Origin: an uncultured Bacillota bacterium
GTDB taxonomy: Bacteria; Bacillota; Clostridia; Oscillospirales; Oscillospiraceae
Assembly: GCA_947383275.1 (NCBI GenBank)
Contig: CANDCW010000016.1
Coordinates: forward strand, 1-43,730
DNA: 43,730 nucleotides
Reading direction: 5' to 3'
A program made the position numbers and the translations under genes. Under the pieces are notes generated by a model, which was not told where the DNA came from, ran no database searches, and worked only from the letters and a program-made list of their open reading frames with translations. Shown piece after piece: positions 8,001 through 15,166 of this stretch; position 1 is the first letter of the stretch, and each line of letters begins with the position of its first letter.

Positions 8001-9857
8001 GGTCAGCTGGCGGGAGGGGACCTCCTCCACCAGCCCGGCGATACGGGCCATCTGGGGGTGGGTGCGGGGGATATTGCGCACCGTCTCCCGCAGGAACTGG
8101 AGCGTAGCGGTAACCAGCCGCAGGTCCTCCGACCGGGCGAAGTGGGCGGCAAAGTTGACCAGCTTCTCCCGGGTCTCCTCCCCGTAGTGCTTGGGGGGCA
8201 GATGCTGGGCGGTGTCCAGAAGGGTAAAGGCGGTATCGTCGTCGGTCTGCTCCGGGTTGTCGTAGTAGCGCAGCAGGGCCTCCAGAAAGCGGGGGATATC
8301 GTTGGGCCGGGCATGGAGGAGCATGGACTCCACCATCAGCTTTAAGGTGTAGCCGATATGGGCGCGCTGCTGGGGGGTGGTCTTGTGGTCGGGGAAGATC
8401 ATCATGTCCAGGTACTGGCCCCACAGGGTAAAGGGAACCTCCTCCGCCGGGTCGTTCTCTGCATCGGCGGGGACCTCCTTGCGGTAGACCAGGTGGAAGC
8501 GGGCGATGATCTGGCCGATGAGGGCGCCGGCCTGACGGCGAATATCGCCCTCGCGGTGCACCAGCAGCTCATAGAGGAAGGACAGCGCCTGCGTTTTCTG
8601 CCGCACGGACAGGTAGGTGAAGTACTCGCCGAACACGTTAAGGTAGGCGCGCAGCTGCTGCCAGCTCTTGGTGGAGCGGGCGGCCTCAATGATGTTGCCA
8701 AACTTCTGCTCATTGGACAGCATGTGCATCAGCTTCAGGTTGTGCCCCACCGACAGCAGGATCAGACCGTCCAGGGTTTCCTCCGGGCTCATGAGCGAAG
8801 GGTCCTTGGCGGGGGAGGGGGCCTGTTTTTTGCCGGTCAGGTCCACGTCCACTCCAAGGCGGCGCATGTAGTCTTCAAAATCGTGGAGCTTCCCGTAGAC
8901 AAATTCGTACCGGCGGCGTTTTTTCCGGTCCACATTGTCCAGCTTGGACAGGATCACCTGGAAGGACTCGTCCAGGGGGTAGAGGACCACGATCTCGTTG
9001 CCGTCCTTATCCCGCTCCGACTTGGAACGGAAGTCCGCATAGATGAGCAGCAGGGATTCCACGGACAGAGACTCCAGCTCCAGGTCCCAGGTGGAGTGGT
9101 TTGAGGCGATATGGCTGATGTCCTCCATTTTCCGTTCCAGCAGCCACTGGTCGGTGTAGTAGTAGTGGAGGTAGGGCACCCGCTCCCCGGGGCGGCAGCC
9201 GAACTTGCCCAGGTCGTGGGCGGCGGCCGCCCCGGAGATAAGGGACAGGTCCACATCCACCCCCGCCTCGGCCAGTCCCCGGGCCGCGGTCAGGGCGATG
9301 TGGTGCACGCCGGTAATGTGGCTCAGGGTCTTGAAGGGGGTGTACTCCATGCCCAGGCGCATCAGCGGGTAGAGGAATTCCTTGTGCCACGCCTCCCGGA
9401 AACGGCGGTACTCCCGGCCCTTGTCGCACTTCTCATACTCCTCCTCGCTGAGAAAATCGAAATTCCAGAAGGGATCGAAGGGCAGCGCCTCCCGCTCCCG
9501 GTACAGCATAATCTGAAGCACAACAAGATAAAACCGGGCCGCGCCGCCGCAGCGGTCCGCCTCCGGGGCAAAGCCGTTTTTGGGATACATCAGGCTGCAG
9601 ATGTATTGGTAGCAGAAAAGCCCCCAGCCCTTTTCCGGCCCCTGGGGGCACAGCTTGTCTAAAACAGGGGCGCAGACCTCCAGAATTCGAGCGCAGGTCA
9701 GCCGGCCCCGGATGGGGAACAGGGAGGCGATCCCCTCCACCCACTCAGGGGACTTCAGCAGCTCCCCCACCTGCCTGCGTCCCGGGACGGAGCCCGGCGG
9801 CTGTGCGGCCAGGGATTCGAAAATATCACGGTTCAGCTGGCGGATCATGTTGTTCAT
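5064..9857 (-). CDS. Giant fusion: HD domain, helical repeats, NadD-like nucleotidyltransferase, GNAT-like, phosphoribosyltransferase-like
   Basis: A 1597-residue cytosolic protein without signal or membrane segments. From the ATG at 9857 (GAGGTGG 6 bp upstream, preferred over the TTG five codons earlier): residues 165-290 hold an HD phosphohydrolase-like domain (HITGVHHIALTAA, then AAAAHDLGKFG with H214/D215, then HIASNHS). Residues 350-870 are all-helical and HEAT-like. Residues 909-1098 form a nicotinate-nucleotide adenylyltransferase-type domain with GTFDPFTLSH (916-925) and ISSTRIREN (1063-1071). Residues 1145-1265 look GNAT-like. Residues 1340-1450 include VILVDDLMHPG (1411-1421), resembling the PRPP loop of phosphoribosyltransferases. 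Together these suggest nucleotide or NAD-cofactor salvage or sensing. YqeK (HD) next to or fused with NadD is known; this larger fusion I do not recognise as characterised. Function is inference. Confidence 0.75.
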   Translation of the reverse strand: MNNMIRQLNRDIFESLAAQPPGSVPGRRQVGELLKSPEWVEGIASLFPIRGRLTCARILEVCAPVLDKLCPQGPEKGWGLFCYQYICSLMYPKNGFAPEADRCGGAARFYLVVLQIMLYREREALPFDPFWNFDFLSEEEYEKCDKGREYRRFREAWHKEFLYPLMRLGMEYTPFKTLSHITGVHHIALTAARGLAEAGVDVDLSLISGAAAAHDLGKFGCRPGERVPYLHYYYTDQWLLERKMEDISHIASNHSTWDLELESLSVESLLLIYADFRSKSERDKDGNEIVVLYPLDESFQVILSKLDNVDRKKRRRYEFVYGKLHDFEDYMRRLGVDVDLTGKKQAPSPAKDPSLMSPEETLDGLILLSVGHNLKLMHMLSNEQKFGNIIEAARSTKSWQQLRAYLNVFGEYFTYLSVRQKTQALSFLYELLVHREGDIRRQAGALIGQIIARFHLVYRKEVPADAENDPAEEVPFTLWGQYLDMMIFPDHKTTPQQRAHIGYTLKLMVESMLLHARPNDIPRFLEALLRYYDNPEQTDDDTAFTLLDTAQHLPPKHYGEETREKLVNFAAHFARSEDLRLVTATLQFLRETVRNIPRTHPQMARIAGLVEEVPSRQLTTVFLKCRILRRAGRDTSALEETLYHTNITSEVFLDNLKIATPWAVKVAGVELLRDQVEHGVDTHILHIATHFSNLVKVSERVGVRHTAGSALVQTLSLLRRDQRNEVVVELGKGLEMGQYEISKYIPQYLGEAALYLHPTELDEQVLWLKTLLGSPNDSAVSGALNTIAVLLQHYPAYRERFSEKAEVYERRRRELLGLLLQGLAHYRETVRQEALLVTGKLLFESPVLDMDEKARLFSLSYRKLLFLTQESSRPGGLTFFYRAAALAHINRFIAIRRLDHGPFAFETPRKIAFFPGTFDPFTLSHKGIVHAIRDLGFEVYLAVDEFSWSKKAQPHLIRRQIVNLSVAGDFHVHLFPDDIPVNIANPADLERLVGLFPGQKVYLVAGSDVVANASSYKAEPQPFSIHHMNHVIFRRAGEAELPAPLPITGDVIQLQLPPHLEDISSTRIRENVDLNRDISNFIDPVIQDFIYQNGLYLRDSQDKPMLGSGELDFQWEDEMTSGLFDLLSAAWPEQAGGIAAARSQNDKLLLLRGAHDANPLGFLSYRLLSASQLFDALGDNELADRIRLRSAGDVLLITALGADYSSEQRKDLGHLLLCELIACALEKECVYAVCKPRSGHLDGELDALLSRMGFVAREGDAPIREVDMRAPTVLIQNLSTAIQEPLNRNPRVLSAVRRGHERVQLALAGLFPGSLVLTLSSDIIHHRLLKKITEYNQVPAEPTSPRVLGKSMCVPFGKMLRSRIVPNTVTKTLHTDKVYTPDLSESTLEAFPYYAPIPSQVRTLKSFDRPVILVDDLMHPGFRFKALGPILRQEGVPVQVVLVGVLSGYGKDLMRTWDQPVDAVYFLPRLNHWFVESTMYPFIGGNTVRRPSSPVPGLLPGINHILPYAAPTYQKECGREAVVRLSRTCLECALDLMQVLEQEYRILYGRNLTLSRLPEAIILPLCPDKGTCLHYDATLSASVYLENDLEVLLRQNQ

Positions 9858-9965
9858 ATAGTGCCACCTCAATCAGACGCCCCGCGGGTTCCGGGGCGGC
9901 AAAATTTTCCGGTTCAAGCATACCATATTTCTCCCCGTTTGGAAAGGGAGAAGCGCATAAAAAAG

Positions 9966-9985
9966 CGGCCGGCTGCGGCCGGCCG
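9966..9985 (-). terminator. Rho-independent terminator of the YihY gene
   Basis: An 8-bp GC-only stem (9966-9973 with 9978-9985, loop TGCG) is followed on the minus strand by six U (plus-strand A at 9959-9964). It sits 2 bp after the YihY-family stop codon. Confidence 0.85.
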
Positions 9986-9987
9986 TC

Positions 9988-10842
9988 TTAACGCCTGAGC
10001 CGGTTCTCCAGCACCCGCCCCACCACGGCCCCCAGCAGCAAAAGATTGCCGCACAGGTACAACCACACCAGCAGGATAATCAGGGAGGCCAGCGAACCGT
10101 AAATCAGGGCATACCGGGAGGACATCCCTATGAACCAGGAGAATACCACCGACGCCGCCGAAATGGCCAGCGCCGCCAGCAGGGAGGATAGCGCCACCAC
10201 CGGCAGGCGTACCGCCCCCCTGGGCGTCCCCGCCCGATAGACGATCAGCACCAGCAGCAGCACAAAGCAAAACAGCAGCAGGTACCGCATCCACCGCCAG
10301 AGCCCAGACAGGTCCGCAAGGGGGACCAGCTCGGCGAGATGCTGGGGCAGGCGTTCCTCCAGCAGCCGGAAAAACCACTCGCCGGTAAAAATGACCACCA
10401 CCGACAGGTAGACGGTGAGCAAAAACAGCACCGACAGCACCACGCTGAACGCCACCCGCCGCAGGGGGTGGGCGCCCGCCGTCCCGTGGAGCCCGTCCAT
10501 GGCGGCCAGCAGGGTCCGCAGCCCCGCCGAGGCGGAGACCAGAATCGTAAACAGGCTGGCCAGCAGCAGGGCCGGCGACTGGCTGGCCGCCACATAGCGC
10601 AGATAATCCCCCAGCACAGCCAGCACCCCGGCAGGCAGAAGCTGGTCCAGCGACTGAAGCAGATTTTCCAGGTCCAGGTGAAACAGGCCGATCAAGTAGT
10701 TGACGCACACCAGCAGGGGGAACAGCGTAAGGATCAGAAAGTATGACAGCGCCGCCGCCGACCGGGACGCCCCCACACCCAGAAACAGCTCCGCCGTTTC
10801 CGCCACGAAGGCAACCGGAGGAAGCGAGAGGAATTTTTTCAC
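9988..10842 (-). CDS. YihY/BrkB-family integral membrane protein
   Basis: The 284-residue protein has about six membrane segments. It shows the family signature RSAAALSYFLILTLFPLLV near residue 28, a central ALLLASLFTILVSASAGLRTLLAAMDGLHG segment, and a C-terminal FSWFIGMSSRYALIYGSLASLIILLVWLYL, which is the most conserved YihY motif. The family was once called ribonuclease BN by mistake; its true role is not settled, and some members are proposed transporters or virulence factors. It stands alone with its own terminator, 89 bp downstream of rpsT in the same direction. Start ATG 10842 follows AAAGG within 10 bp. Confidence 0.88.
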   Translation of the reverse strand: MKKFLSLPPVAFVAETAELFLGVGASRSAAALSYFLILTLFPLLVCVNYLIGLFHLDLENLLQSLDQLLPAGVLAVLGDYLRYVAASQSPALLLASLFTILVSASAGLRTLLAAMDGLHGTAGAHPLRRVAFSVVLSVLFLLTVYLSVVVIFTGEWFFRLLEERLPQHLAELVPLADLSGLWRWMRYLLLFCFVLLLVLIVYRAGTPRGAVRLPVVALSSLLAALAISAASVVFSWFIGMSSRYALIYGSLASLIILLVWLYLCGNLLLLGAVVGRVLENRLRR

Positions 10843-10897
10843 GGACAGGCCCCCTTTTCCTCATTGTACCACGGCCTCATGTCGAACAGTACGAAAA

Positions 10898-10922
10898 AAG
10901 CCGCCTGTTCTCCAGACGGCTT
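10898..10922 (-). terminator. Rho-independent terminator of rpsT
   Basis: On the minus strand AAGCCGTCT / AGGCGGCTT forms a 9-bp stem with one weak pair, followed by a run of U. It is 10 bp after the rpsT stop. Confidence 0.8.
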
Positions 10923-10931
10923 TCCGCAGTT

Positions 10932-11195
10932 TTAGGCCAGCTTGCTCAGCTTGACGGTCATCTTGCTCTTCTTGTTGGCGGCATTGTTGCGGTGCAGCAG
11001 ACCCTTGGCAGCGGCCTGATCCACGGCCTTGATGGCCACCTTGTAAGCGACATCGGCCTCGCTGCGGTTGCCTTCCGCCACCGCAGCCTCAAACTTTTTG
11101 ATGTCGGTCTTCAGCGCGGATCTCGCGGCCCTATTCTGCGCGGCCTTGGCTTGAGACACCAGAACGCGCTTCTTGGCAGACTTAATATTCGGCAA
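10932..11195 (-). CDS. rpsT: 30S ribosomal protein S20
   Basis: Binds 16S rRNA during assembly of the small subunit. The sequence begins PNIKSAKKRVLVSQAKAAQNRAARSALKT and carries RNNAANKKSKMTVKL near its end, the two S20 signatures. Length 87 residues matches the family. I place the start at TTG 11195, so that the protein begins M-PNIKSAKKR as in other S20 proteins, with GGAGGAGG about 8 bp upstream. A GTG three codons earlier lies almost on the ribosome site and is unlikely. It is monocistronic with its own promoter and a structured leader. The rpsT-gpr neighbourhood is common in spore-forming Firmicutes. Confidence 0.95.
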   Translation of the reverse strand: MPNIKSAKKRVLVSQAKAAQNRAARSALKTDIKKFEAAVAEGNRSEADVAYKVAIKAVDQAAAKGLLHRNNAANKKSKMTVKLSKLA

Positions 11196-11233
11196 ACCAA
11201 ACACCTCCTCCGATTTTCATCTTTAATTTTGTT

Positions 11234-11287
11234 GTTCCCGCCTGCGGGGCGGGAACCTGGCGTATGCCAGAATTTTGGCAATACGCC
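11234..11287 (-). promoter_or_regulatory. Structured 5' leader of rpsT (two hairpins)
   Basis: A perfect 9-bp hairpin (GTTCCCGCC / GGCGGGAAC, 11234-11256) is followed by a second, GGCGTATgCCA / TGGcaATACGCC (about 11259-11287). Both lie between the promoter and the start codon. S20 expression is known to be autoregulated in other bacteria; whether this leader does so is inference. Confidence 0.4.
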
Positions 11288-11300
11288 CACGCAGATTTGT

Positions 11301-11329
11301 ATTGTAACACCCTCTCAGAAAAAAATCAA
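11301..11329 (-). promoter_or_regulatory. Sigma-A-type promoter of rpsT
   Basis: TTGATT (11324-11329) and TACAAT (11301-11306) on the minus strand with a 17-bp spacer, about 100 bp before the start codon. Confidence 0.7.
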
Positions 11330-11357
11330 CTGTTTTTTCAAAAATTTTTTCGTCCCC

Positions 11358-11386
11358 GGATAGTTTTCCAAAAGCCGCAAAGACTA
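11358..11386 (+). promoter_or_regulatory. Putative sigma-G promoter of gpr
   Basis: GGATA (11358-11362), 17-bp spacer, AAGACTA (11380-11386), 40 bp before gpr. It resembles GHATR / CATWHTA imperfectly. The spacer begins with the bases GTTTTCCAAAA, also present in the second copy at 12347. gpr is a known sigma-G gene in Bacillus. Confidence 0.55.
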
Positions 11387-11425
11387 GAAGAAATTCCAGC
11401 TGGCTGTATGTAAGGAGGAAATGCC

Positions 11426-12316
11426 ATGCGGATGCGCCGTACCGACCTGGCCCTGGAGGCCAGAGAGCTTTGGCAGGAGGGAACGGGGGCGGTCACCGCC
11501 CTGCCGGGGGTGGAGGCCTACGACAGCTTCCGGGAGGGCATCCCGGTGAACACCGTCAAGGTGCTGGACGGACAGGGGGAAGCCGCCCTGGGCAAACCCC
11601 GAGGGAGCTACGTCACCCTCACGCTGGAGGGGCTGGCCCGCCGGGAGGAGGGGATCTTTCAGCGGGCCGTCCAGGCTGTGGCGGAGGAGCTGGCCGGGCT
11701 GATCCAGCCCATTCCCGGGGAGGGGCTGGTGCTGGTGGCAGGGCTGGGCAACCGGTTCATCACCCCAGACGCCATCGGGCCCAAGGTACACCAGAACGTC
11801 CTGGTTACCCGCCATCTGGTCCGGCAGATGCCCGAGCATTTCGGCGCCCTGCGCCCGGTGGCGTCCCTGGCCGCGGAGGTATTGGGCTCCACCGGGGTGG
11901 AGAGCGGCGAGCTGGTTCGGGCGGTGTGCGAAAAGATCCGGCCCGCCTGTGTGGTGGCGGTGGACGCACTGGCCTCCCGGTCGCTGAAGCGGCTGTGCCG
12001 GACGGTCCAAATCGCGGATACTGGCATCACGCCCGGCTCCGGGGTGGGAAACCACCGCATGGGCCTCACCCAGGACACGCTGGGCGTGCCGGTCATTGCT
12101 GTGGGCGTGCCCACCGTGGTGGACGGGGCCACGCTGGCCGCCGACCTGCTGGGCACCGAGGAGCTGCCCAGCCTGGGTGAGGGGAGCGCCCTTTTGGTCA
12201 CTCCTAAGGATATCGACAGCCAGGTAAACGACCTGGCCAAGGTCATCGGCTACGGAATCAGCATGGCGCTCCAGCCGGGAATATCCCTGGAGGAGCTGGA
12301 GCTGCTGCTGAGCTGA
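11426..12316 (+). CDS. gpr: Germination protease GPR (degrades small acid-soluble spore proteins)
   Basis: Endopeptidase made in the forespore that cleaves DNA-protecting SASPs at germination (family A25). The 296-residue protein shows RTDLALEA at the N-terminus, LVAGLGNRFITPDAIGPKV near 108-126, VVAVDALASRSLKRLCRTVQIADTGITPGSGVGN around 175-210 with the conserved aspartates, and MVTPKDID-like LLVTPKDIDSQV near the C-terminus. GGAGG lies 6 bp before ATG 11426. Only four residues precede RTDLA, whereas the Bacillus zymogen carries about 15, so the prosegment removed on activation would be very short. The upstream forespore-type promoter fits its known regulation. The neighbour spoIIP, frequent after gpr, is absent here. 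Confidence 0.95.
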   Translation: MRMRRTDLALEARELWQEGTGAVTALPGVEAYDSFREGIPVNTVKVLDGQGEAALGKPRGSYVTLTLEGLARREEGIFQRAVQAVAEELAGLIQPIPGEGLVLVAGLGNRFITPDAIGPKVHQNVLVTRHLVRQMPEHFGALRPVASLAAEVLGSTGVESGELVRAVCEKIRPACVVAVDALASRSLKRLCRTVQIADTGITPGSGVGNHRMGLTQDTLGVPVIAVGVPTVVDGATLAADLLGTEELPSLGEGSALLVTPKDIDSQVNDLAKVIGYGISMALQPGISLEELELLLS

Positions 12317-12346
12317 ACCCTGGTCTGCTCCGGCCCAGCACCCCAT

Positions 12347-12375
12347 GAATAGTTTTCCAAAAAACGGGCAGACTA
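12347..12375 (+). promoter_or_regulatory. Putative sigma-G promoter of the small membrane protein gene
   Basis: GAATA (12347-12351, full match to GHATR), 17-bp spacer, CAGACTA (12369-12375, 6/7 to CATWHTA). The region ATAGTTTTCCAAAA...GACTAGA is repeated almost exactly from the gpr promoter about 990 bp upstream. Confidence 0.55.
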
Positions 12376-12406
12376 GAGGAAAACACTGGCAAAGGATGTG
12401 ACGGCA

Positions 12407-12682
12407 ATGGTGAAGGGAATCACCCGGCAGGTGATCCTGGTGAAGTCTCCGGACCCCCGGCTGTTTGAGGAGGCCATCTTCATCGTTAAGGAGGAGGCCC
12501 TGGCCCGGGAGGGCGTAAGCGCCGACAAGGTGCTGCGGGAGGCCCGCCAGGCCGCCGACGGCTACCTCAGGCAGGGCAAAGCCTGGAACCGGAGGCTGGA
12601 ACGCATCCCCGCTCCCGCCTGGGGAATGCTGGGGGCGGCGCTGGCCTCAATGGGCTGGGCGGCGTGGCTATTTCTTCTGTGA
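12407..12682 (+). CDS. Small protein with C-terminal membrane anchor, probable forespore gene
   Basis: I do not recognise the family. The 91-residue product has a soluble N-terminal part (KGITRQVILVKSPDPRLFEEAIFIVKEEAL) with alternating strand and helix character, a charged helical stretch, and a C-terminal hydrophobic segment of about 20 residues (GMLGAALASMGWAAWLFLL) that should anchor it to the membrane with most of the protein in the cytoplasm. ATG 12407 is preferred, with AAAGGA about 10 bp upstream; GTG 12398 lies too close to that site. It is 90 bp downstream of gpr behind a promoter nearly identical to that of gpr, so co-expression in the forespore is inferred. Confidence 0.65.
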   Translation: MVKGITRQVILVKSPDPRLFEEAIFIVKEEALAREGVSADKVLREARQAADGYLRQGKAWNRRLERIPAPAWGMLGAALASMGWAAWLFLL

Positions 12683-12714
12683 CCGTTTTCCCGCCTCCGC
12701 ATAGTATGGGGTGA

Positions 12715-12735
12715 GGAGGCTGGCGTCCAGCCTCC
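12715..12735. terminator. Hairpin after the small membrane protein gene
   Basis: A perfect 9-bp stem GGAGGCTGG / CCAGCCTCC with a 3-base loop, 32 bp after the stop. No U-tract follows, so its role as a terminator is uncertain. Confidence 0.35.
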
Positions 12736-12809
12736 CCCTCTCAGATGCACCAGCGGCATTTCCACCAAGGACAAGAGGTTTTCTTCTTTTTCCTCCTACC
12801 ATAGCGCTT

Positions 12810-12838
12810 GCGGCCCGGCGGGCAGTCCGCCGGGCCGC
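12810..12838. terminator. Strong GC hairpin at the end of the ABC-2 operon
   Basis: A perfect 12-bp stem (GCGGCCCGGCGG / CCGCCGGGCCGC) with a 5-base loop, 4 bp after the stop of the last permease gene. Three T follow on the plus strand. It probably ends the minus-strand operon and may also stop plus-strand reads. Confidence 0.65.
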
Positions 12839-12842
12839 TTTG

Positions 12843-13964
12843 TCACGATTTTCTCCGCAAGGGAAGTAGAAGCGGCGCTAGGATGGCCGCCCCGCCCGCG
12901 GCCAGAAGCAGGCCGTCCAGCCAGCTGCCGCCGCAGGCACGCAGGTAGAGGGTAACGGGCATCCACCGGATTACCGGGCCCAGGGCGGGAAACAGCAGGG
13001 ACATATCCAGCAGCACAGGGGACAGGAGCAGCCCCAACGGCGGGACGAAGGGGATCAGGGCCGGCAGGGCGCTCCACAAGCGCCGGCGCTGTGCCAGGGC
13101 CAGGGCCGCAGCCCCCCAGAACAGGAAAAAGGGGAGCAGGGCCAAAACGCAGGCAGACGGCGCCCCCGCAGCCAGCAGCGCCAGCGCCCCGGAACACAGC
13201 GCCGGGAGCAGCGCCGCCGCCAGCTGGGGCAGAAGCAGGACGGCCGGCCCCTGGAGCGGCGCCAGCCTCCGGGCGCAGGGGGCGTCCAGCCACCGGCCCA
13301 AATCCATGGCGGTGAACAGGATCCAGACCAGCAGCAAAACAGCGGTCAGGCCGGACACCAGCACGTCCGCCCCGCTGTCCGCCAGAGAAAGGGGATCCAA
13401 GGCCCGCCCGTCCACCGTCTCCATGGACACCAGCACCCGCTCCTGGTCCAAAAGAACCCGGTTCAGCCGGGGGCGGGCGCCTGGAAGCTCCTCCTCTTTC
13501 ACAATCCCGCTGTCCAGCAGGTATTCCTCTGCGATGGCGGGGGAGGCCAGCTCTGCCGCACAGGCGAAAGCCGCCTCCCGCACCAGGGGGTAGGCGGTAG
13601 AGCCGGGTCCGATGAGCAGGGTAAACGCCGCGTCCCGGCCCGCCAGCCTGGCCTCAAAATCCTCCGGGAGGACCAGGGCGCAGTCCCACCGCCCCAGGGC
13701 AACCTGGCGCTCCGCCTGGACGCGGTCCGCCCGGTGGAAAACGGCCGCAAGGCCGCTGCGCTGCTCCAGCCGCTTCCAAAATTCCCCGCCGCCCTCCTCC
13801 GGGAGGACCACCCCCACCTGAACGGGGGCGGATACCTCCTCCGCCGGAAGCAGGCGGCTGGCGCCGGACATCAGCAGGGGCAGCAGGACCAGCAGGGCCC
13901 AGGTGTGCGGGCGGGAGAGCCGGGTCCGGAGGGCAATGAGGAAGGAAGCCGCGAAAAACCTCAC
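12843..13964 (-). CDS. ABC-2-type transporter permease (second permease of the operon)
   Basis: Integral membrane subunit of an exporter. The 373-residue protein has the ABC-2 layout: an N-terminal membrane helix (ALRTRLSRPHTWALLVLLPLLMSGASRLL), a large extracytoplasmic domain (about 45-180) and a C-terminal bundle of five to six helices. The start is GTG 13964, which overlaps the TGA of the upstream permease (GTGA) and has AGGAGG 8 bp upstream. The longer open frame reading through the upstream gene is a shadow. Last gene of the four-gene operon; substrate unknown. Confidence 0.75.
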   Translation of the reverse strand: MRFFAASFLIALRTRLSRPHTWALLVLLPLLMSGASRLLPAEEVSAPVQVGVVLPEEGGGEFWKRLEQRSGLAAVFHRADRVQAERQVALGRWDCALVLPEDFEARLAGRDAAFTLLIGPGSTAYPLVREAAFACAAELASPAIAEEYLLDSGIVKEEELPGARPRLNRVLLDQERVLVSMETVDGRALDPLSLADSGADVLVSGLTAVLLLVWILFTAMDLGRWLDAPCARRLAPLQGPAVLLLPQLAAALLPALCSGALALLAAGAPSACVLALLPFFLFWGAAALALAQRRRLWSALPALIPFVPPLGLLLSPVLLDMSLLFPALGPVIRWMPVTLYLRACGGSWLDGLLLAAGGAAILAPLLLPLRRKS

Positions 13965-15160
13965 ATCGCCACCTCCTGTCGCTCCACCCGGCGGCGGTAA
14001 AGGGCCAGGGCCAGCGCGGCCATTCCCACTGTGGACGCGGCCAGGCAGGCCCAGGTGGACAAATCCACCGGATAACCCATGGGCCAGGCGGCCAGCTGCC
14101 GCAGCCATGTCACCGGAGACAGCCCGCTCAGCCGCCGCACCGGCCCGGGCAGCAGGACCGGCGGAACAATTCCGCCCGCCAGCGCCAGGGACAGCAGTGA
14201 AACGGCAAAGGAGGCCAGCCCGCATCCGCCGGCATTTTCCGCGGCCAGGCAGCACAGGGAGCAGAATACCGAACAGCACAGGGCCATCAGGACGGCGGCC
14301 CCAATCCGCGCCAGAGGGCTCCCCCCTCCCGTCAGAAGCAGGAAGGGAAGCAGCAAAAGCAGCAGGGCCGGAATCCCGGCGGCTACCCCGCTAAAGTATC
14401 CCACAGCCGCGCCGCGCCCCACGCTCCGCAGGCGGCGCTGGAAGCGCAGCCAGTCCCCGCTGTAAACGGGGACGAACAGCGGCGCGGCGGACAGGGCGAA
14501 ATAGGCGGCCAGCGACAGGGCGTAGTGGAGCGGAATGGGCAGCGCCAGGGTGGCGGACAGCTCCTCCGTCTGAAACATTCCGGACCGGTTCAGGGCCAGG
14601 GTAATGTATTTCAGGTTGATATCCCGCACCACCTGGTCCCGGGTAAGCCCCGGGGGCGGGGCCTCCTCATATAGCTCCAGCACCGCGTATACCCCGCTTT
14701 GAAAGGCGGACAGGATATCGCTGGCGCTCTGGCCCACCCACAGCAGGAGAAGGGACTCCAGGGGGCGGTCCCCGGCCACAATCAGCCGCAGGTCAGGGTT
14801 GTCCCCCCACATAACGCCGCGGATGAAGTCACCGGGCAGAACCAGCACGGCGGTTACTTCGCCCTTTCTCAGCGCGTCCATCGCCTCGTCCCCGCCCAAA
14901 GCGGTAAACGTGCAGTACTGGGCAATGTCCTCCATCTCCCCCATAAACTGTTCCAGCAGCTGGGGGGTGTTGTCCCCCTCGGGGGCCGTGACAGCCAGGG
15001 TTACCCCGGAGAAGCCCACTCCCCGGGACAACAGATGGCCGGCCGCCCGCCCCGCTCCCAGGGGCAGCAACAGGCATAAAAGGGCAAGCCCTGCCAGCAG
15101 GCGGCGCTGCTGGCAGAGCCTGACCAAGGTCAGCTTAAAAAATTGCCCGAAATATCCCAT
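13961..15160 (-). CDS. ABC-2-type transporter permease (first permease of the operon)
   Basis: The 399-residue membrane protein has the same plan as its downstream partner: an N-terminal helix at 22-40, an extracytoplasmic domain with the ABC-2 pattern DALRKGEVTAVLVLPGDF near residue 95, and a C-terminal helical bundle from about 210. The two permeases probably form a heterodimer with the ATPase encoded at 16889-17515. It starts 6 bp downstream of the zinc-ribbon gene's stop codon and overlaps the next gene by 4 bp, so translation is coupled throughout. Substrate is not evident from the sequence. Confidence 0.8.
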   Translation of the reverse strand: MGYFGQFFKLTLVRLCQQRRLLAGLALLCLLLPLGAGRAAGHLLSRGVGFSGVTLAVTAPEGDNTPQLLEQFMGEMEDIAQYCTFTALGGDEAMDALRKGEVTAVLVLPGDFIRGVMWGDNPDLRLIVAGDRPLESLLLLWVGQSASDILSAFQSGVYAVLELYEEAPPPGLTRDQVVRDINLKYITLALNRSGMFQTEELSATLALPIPLHYALSLAAYFALSAAPLFVPVYSGDWLRFQRRLRSVGRGAAVGYFSGVAAGIPALLLLLLPFLLLTGGGSPLARIGAAVLMALCCSVFCSLCCLAAENAGGCGLASFAVSLLSLALAGGIVPPVLLPGPVRRLSGLSPVTWLRQLAAWPMGYPVDLSTWACLAASTVGMAALALALYRRRVERQEVAM

Positions 15161-15166
15161 GGCCGC

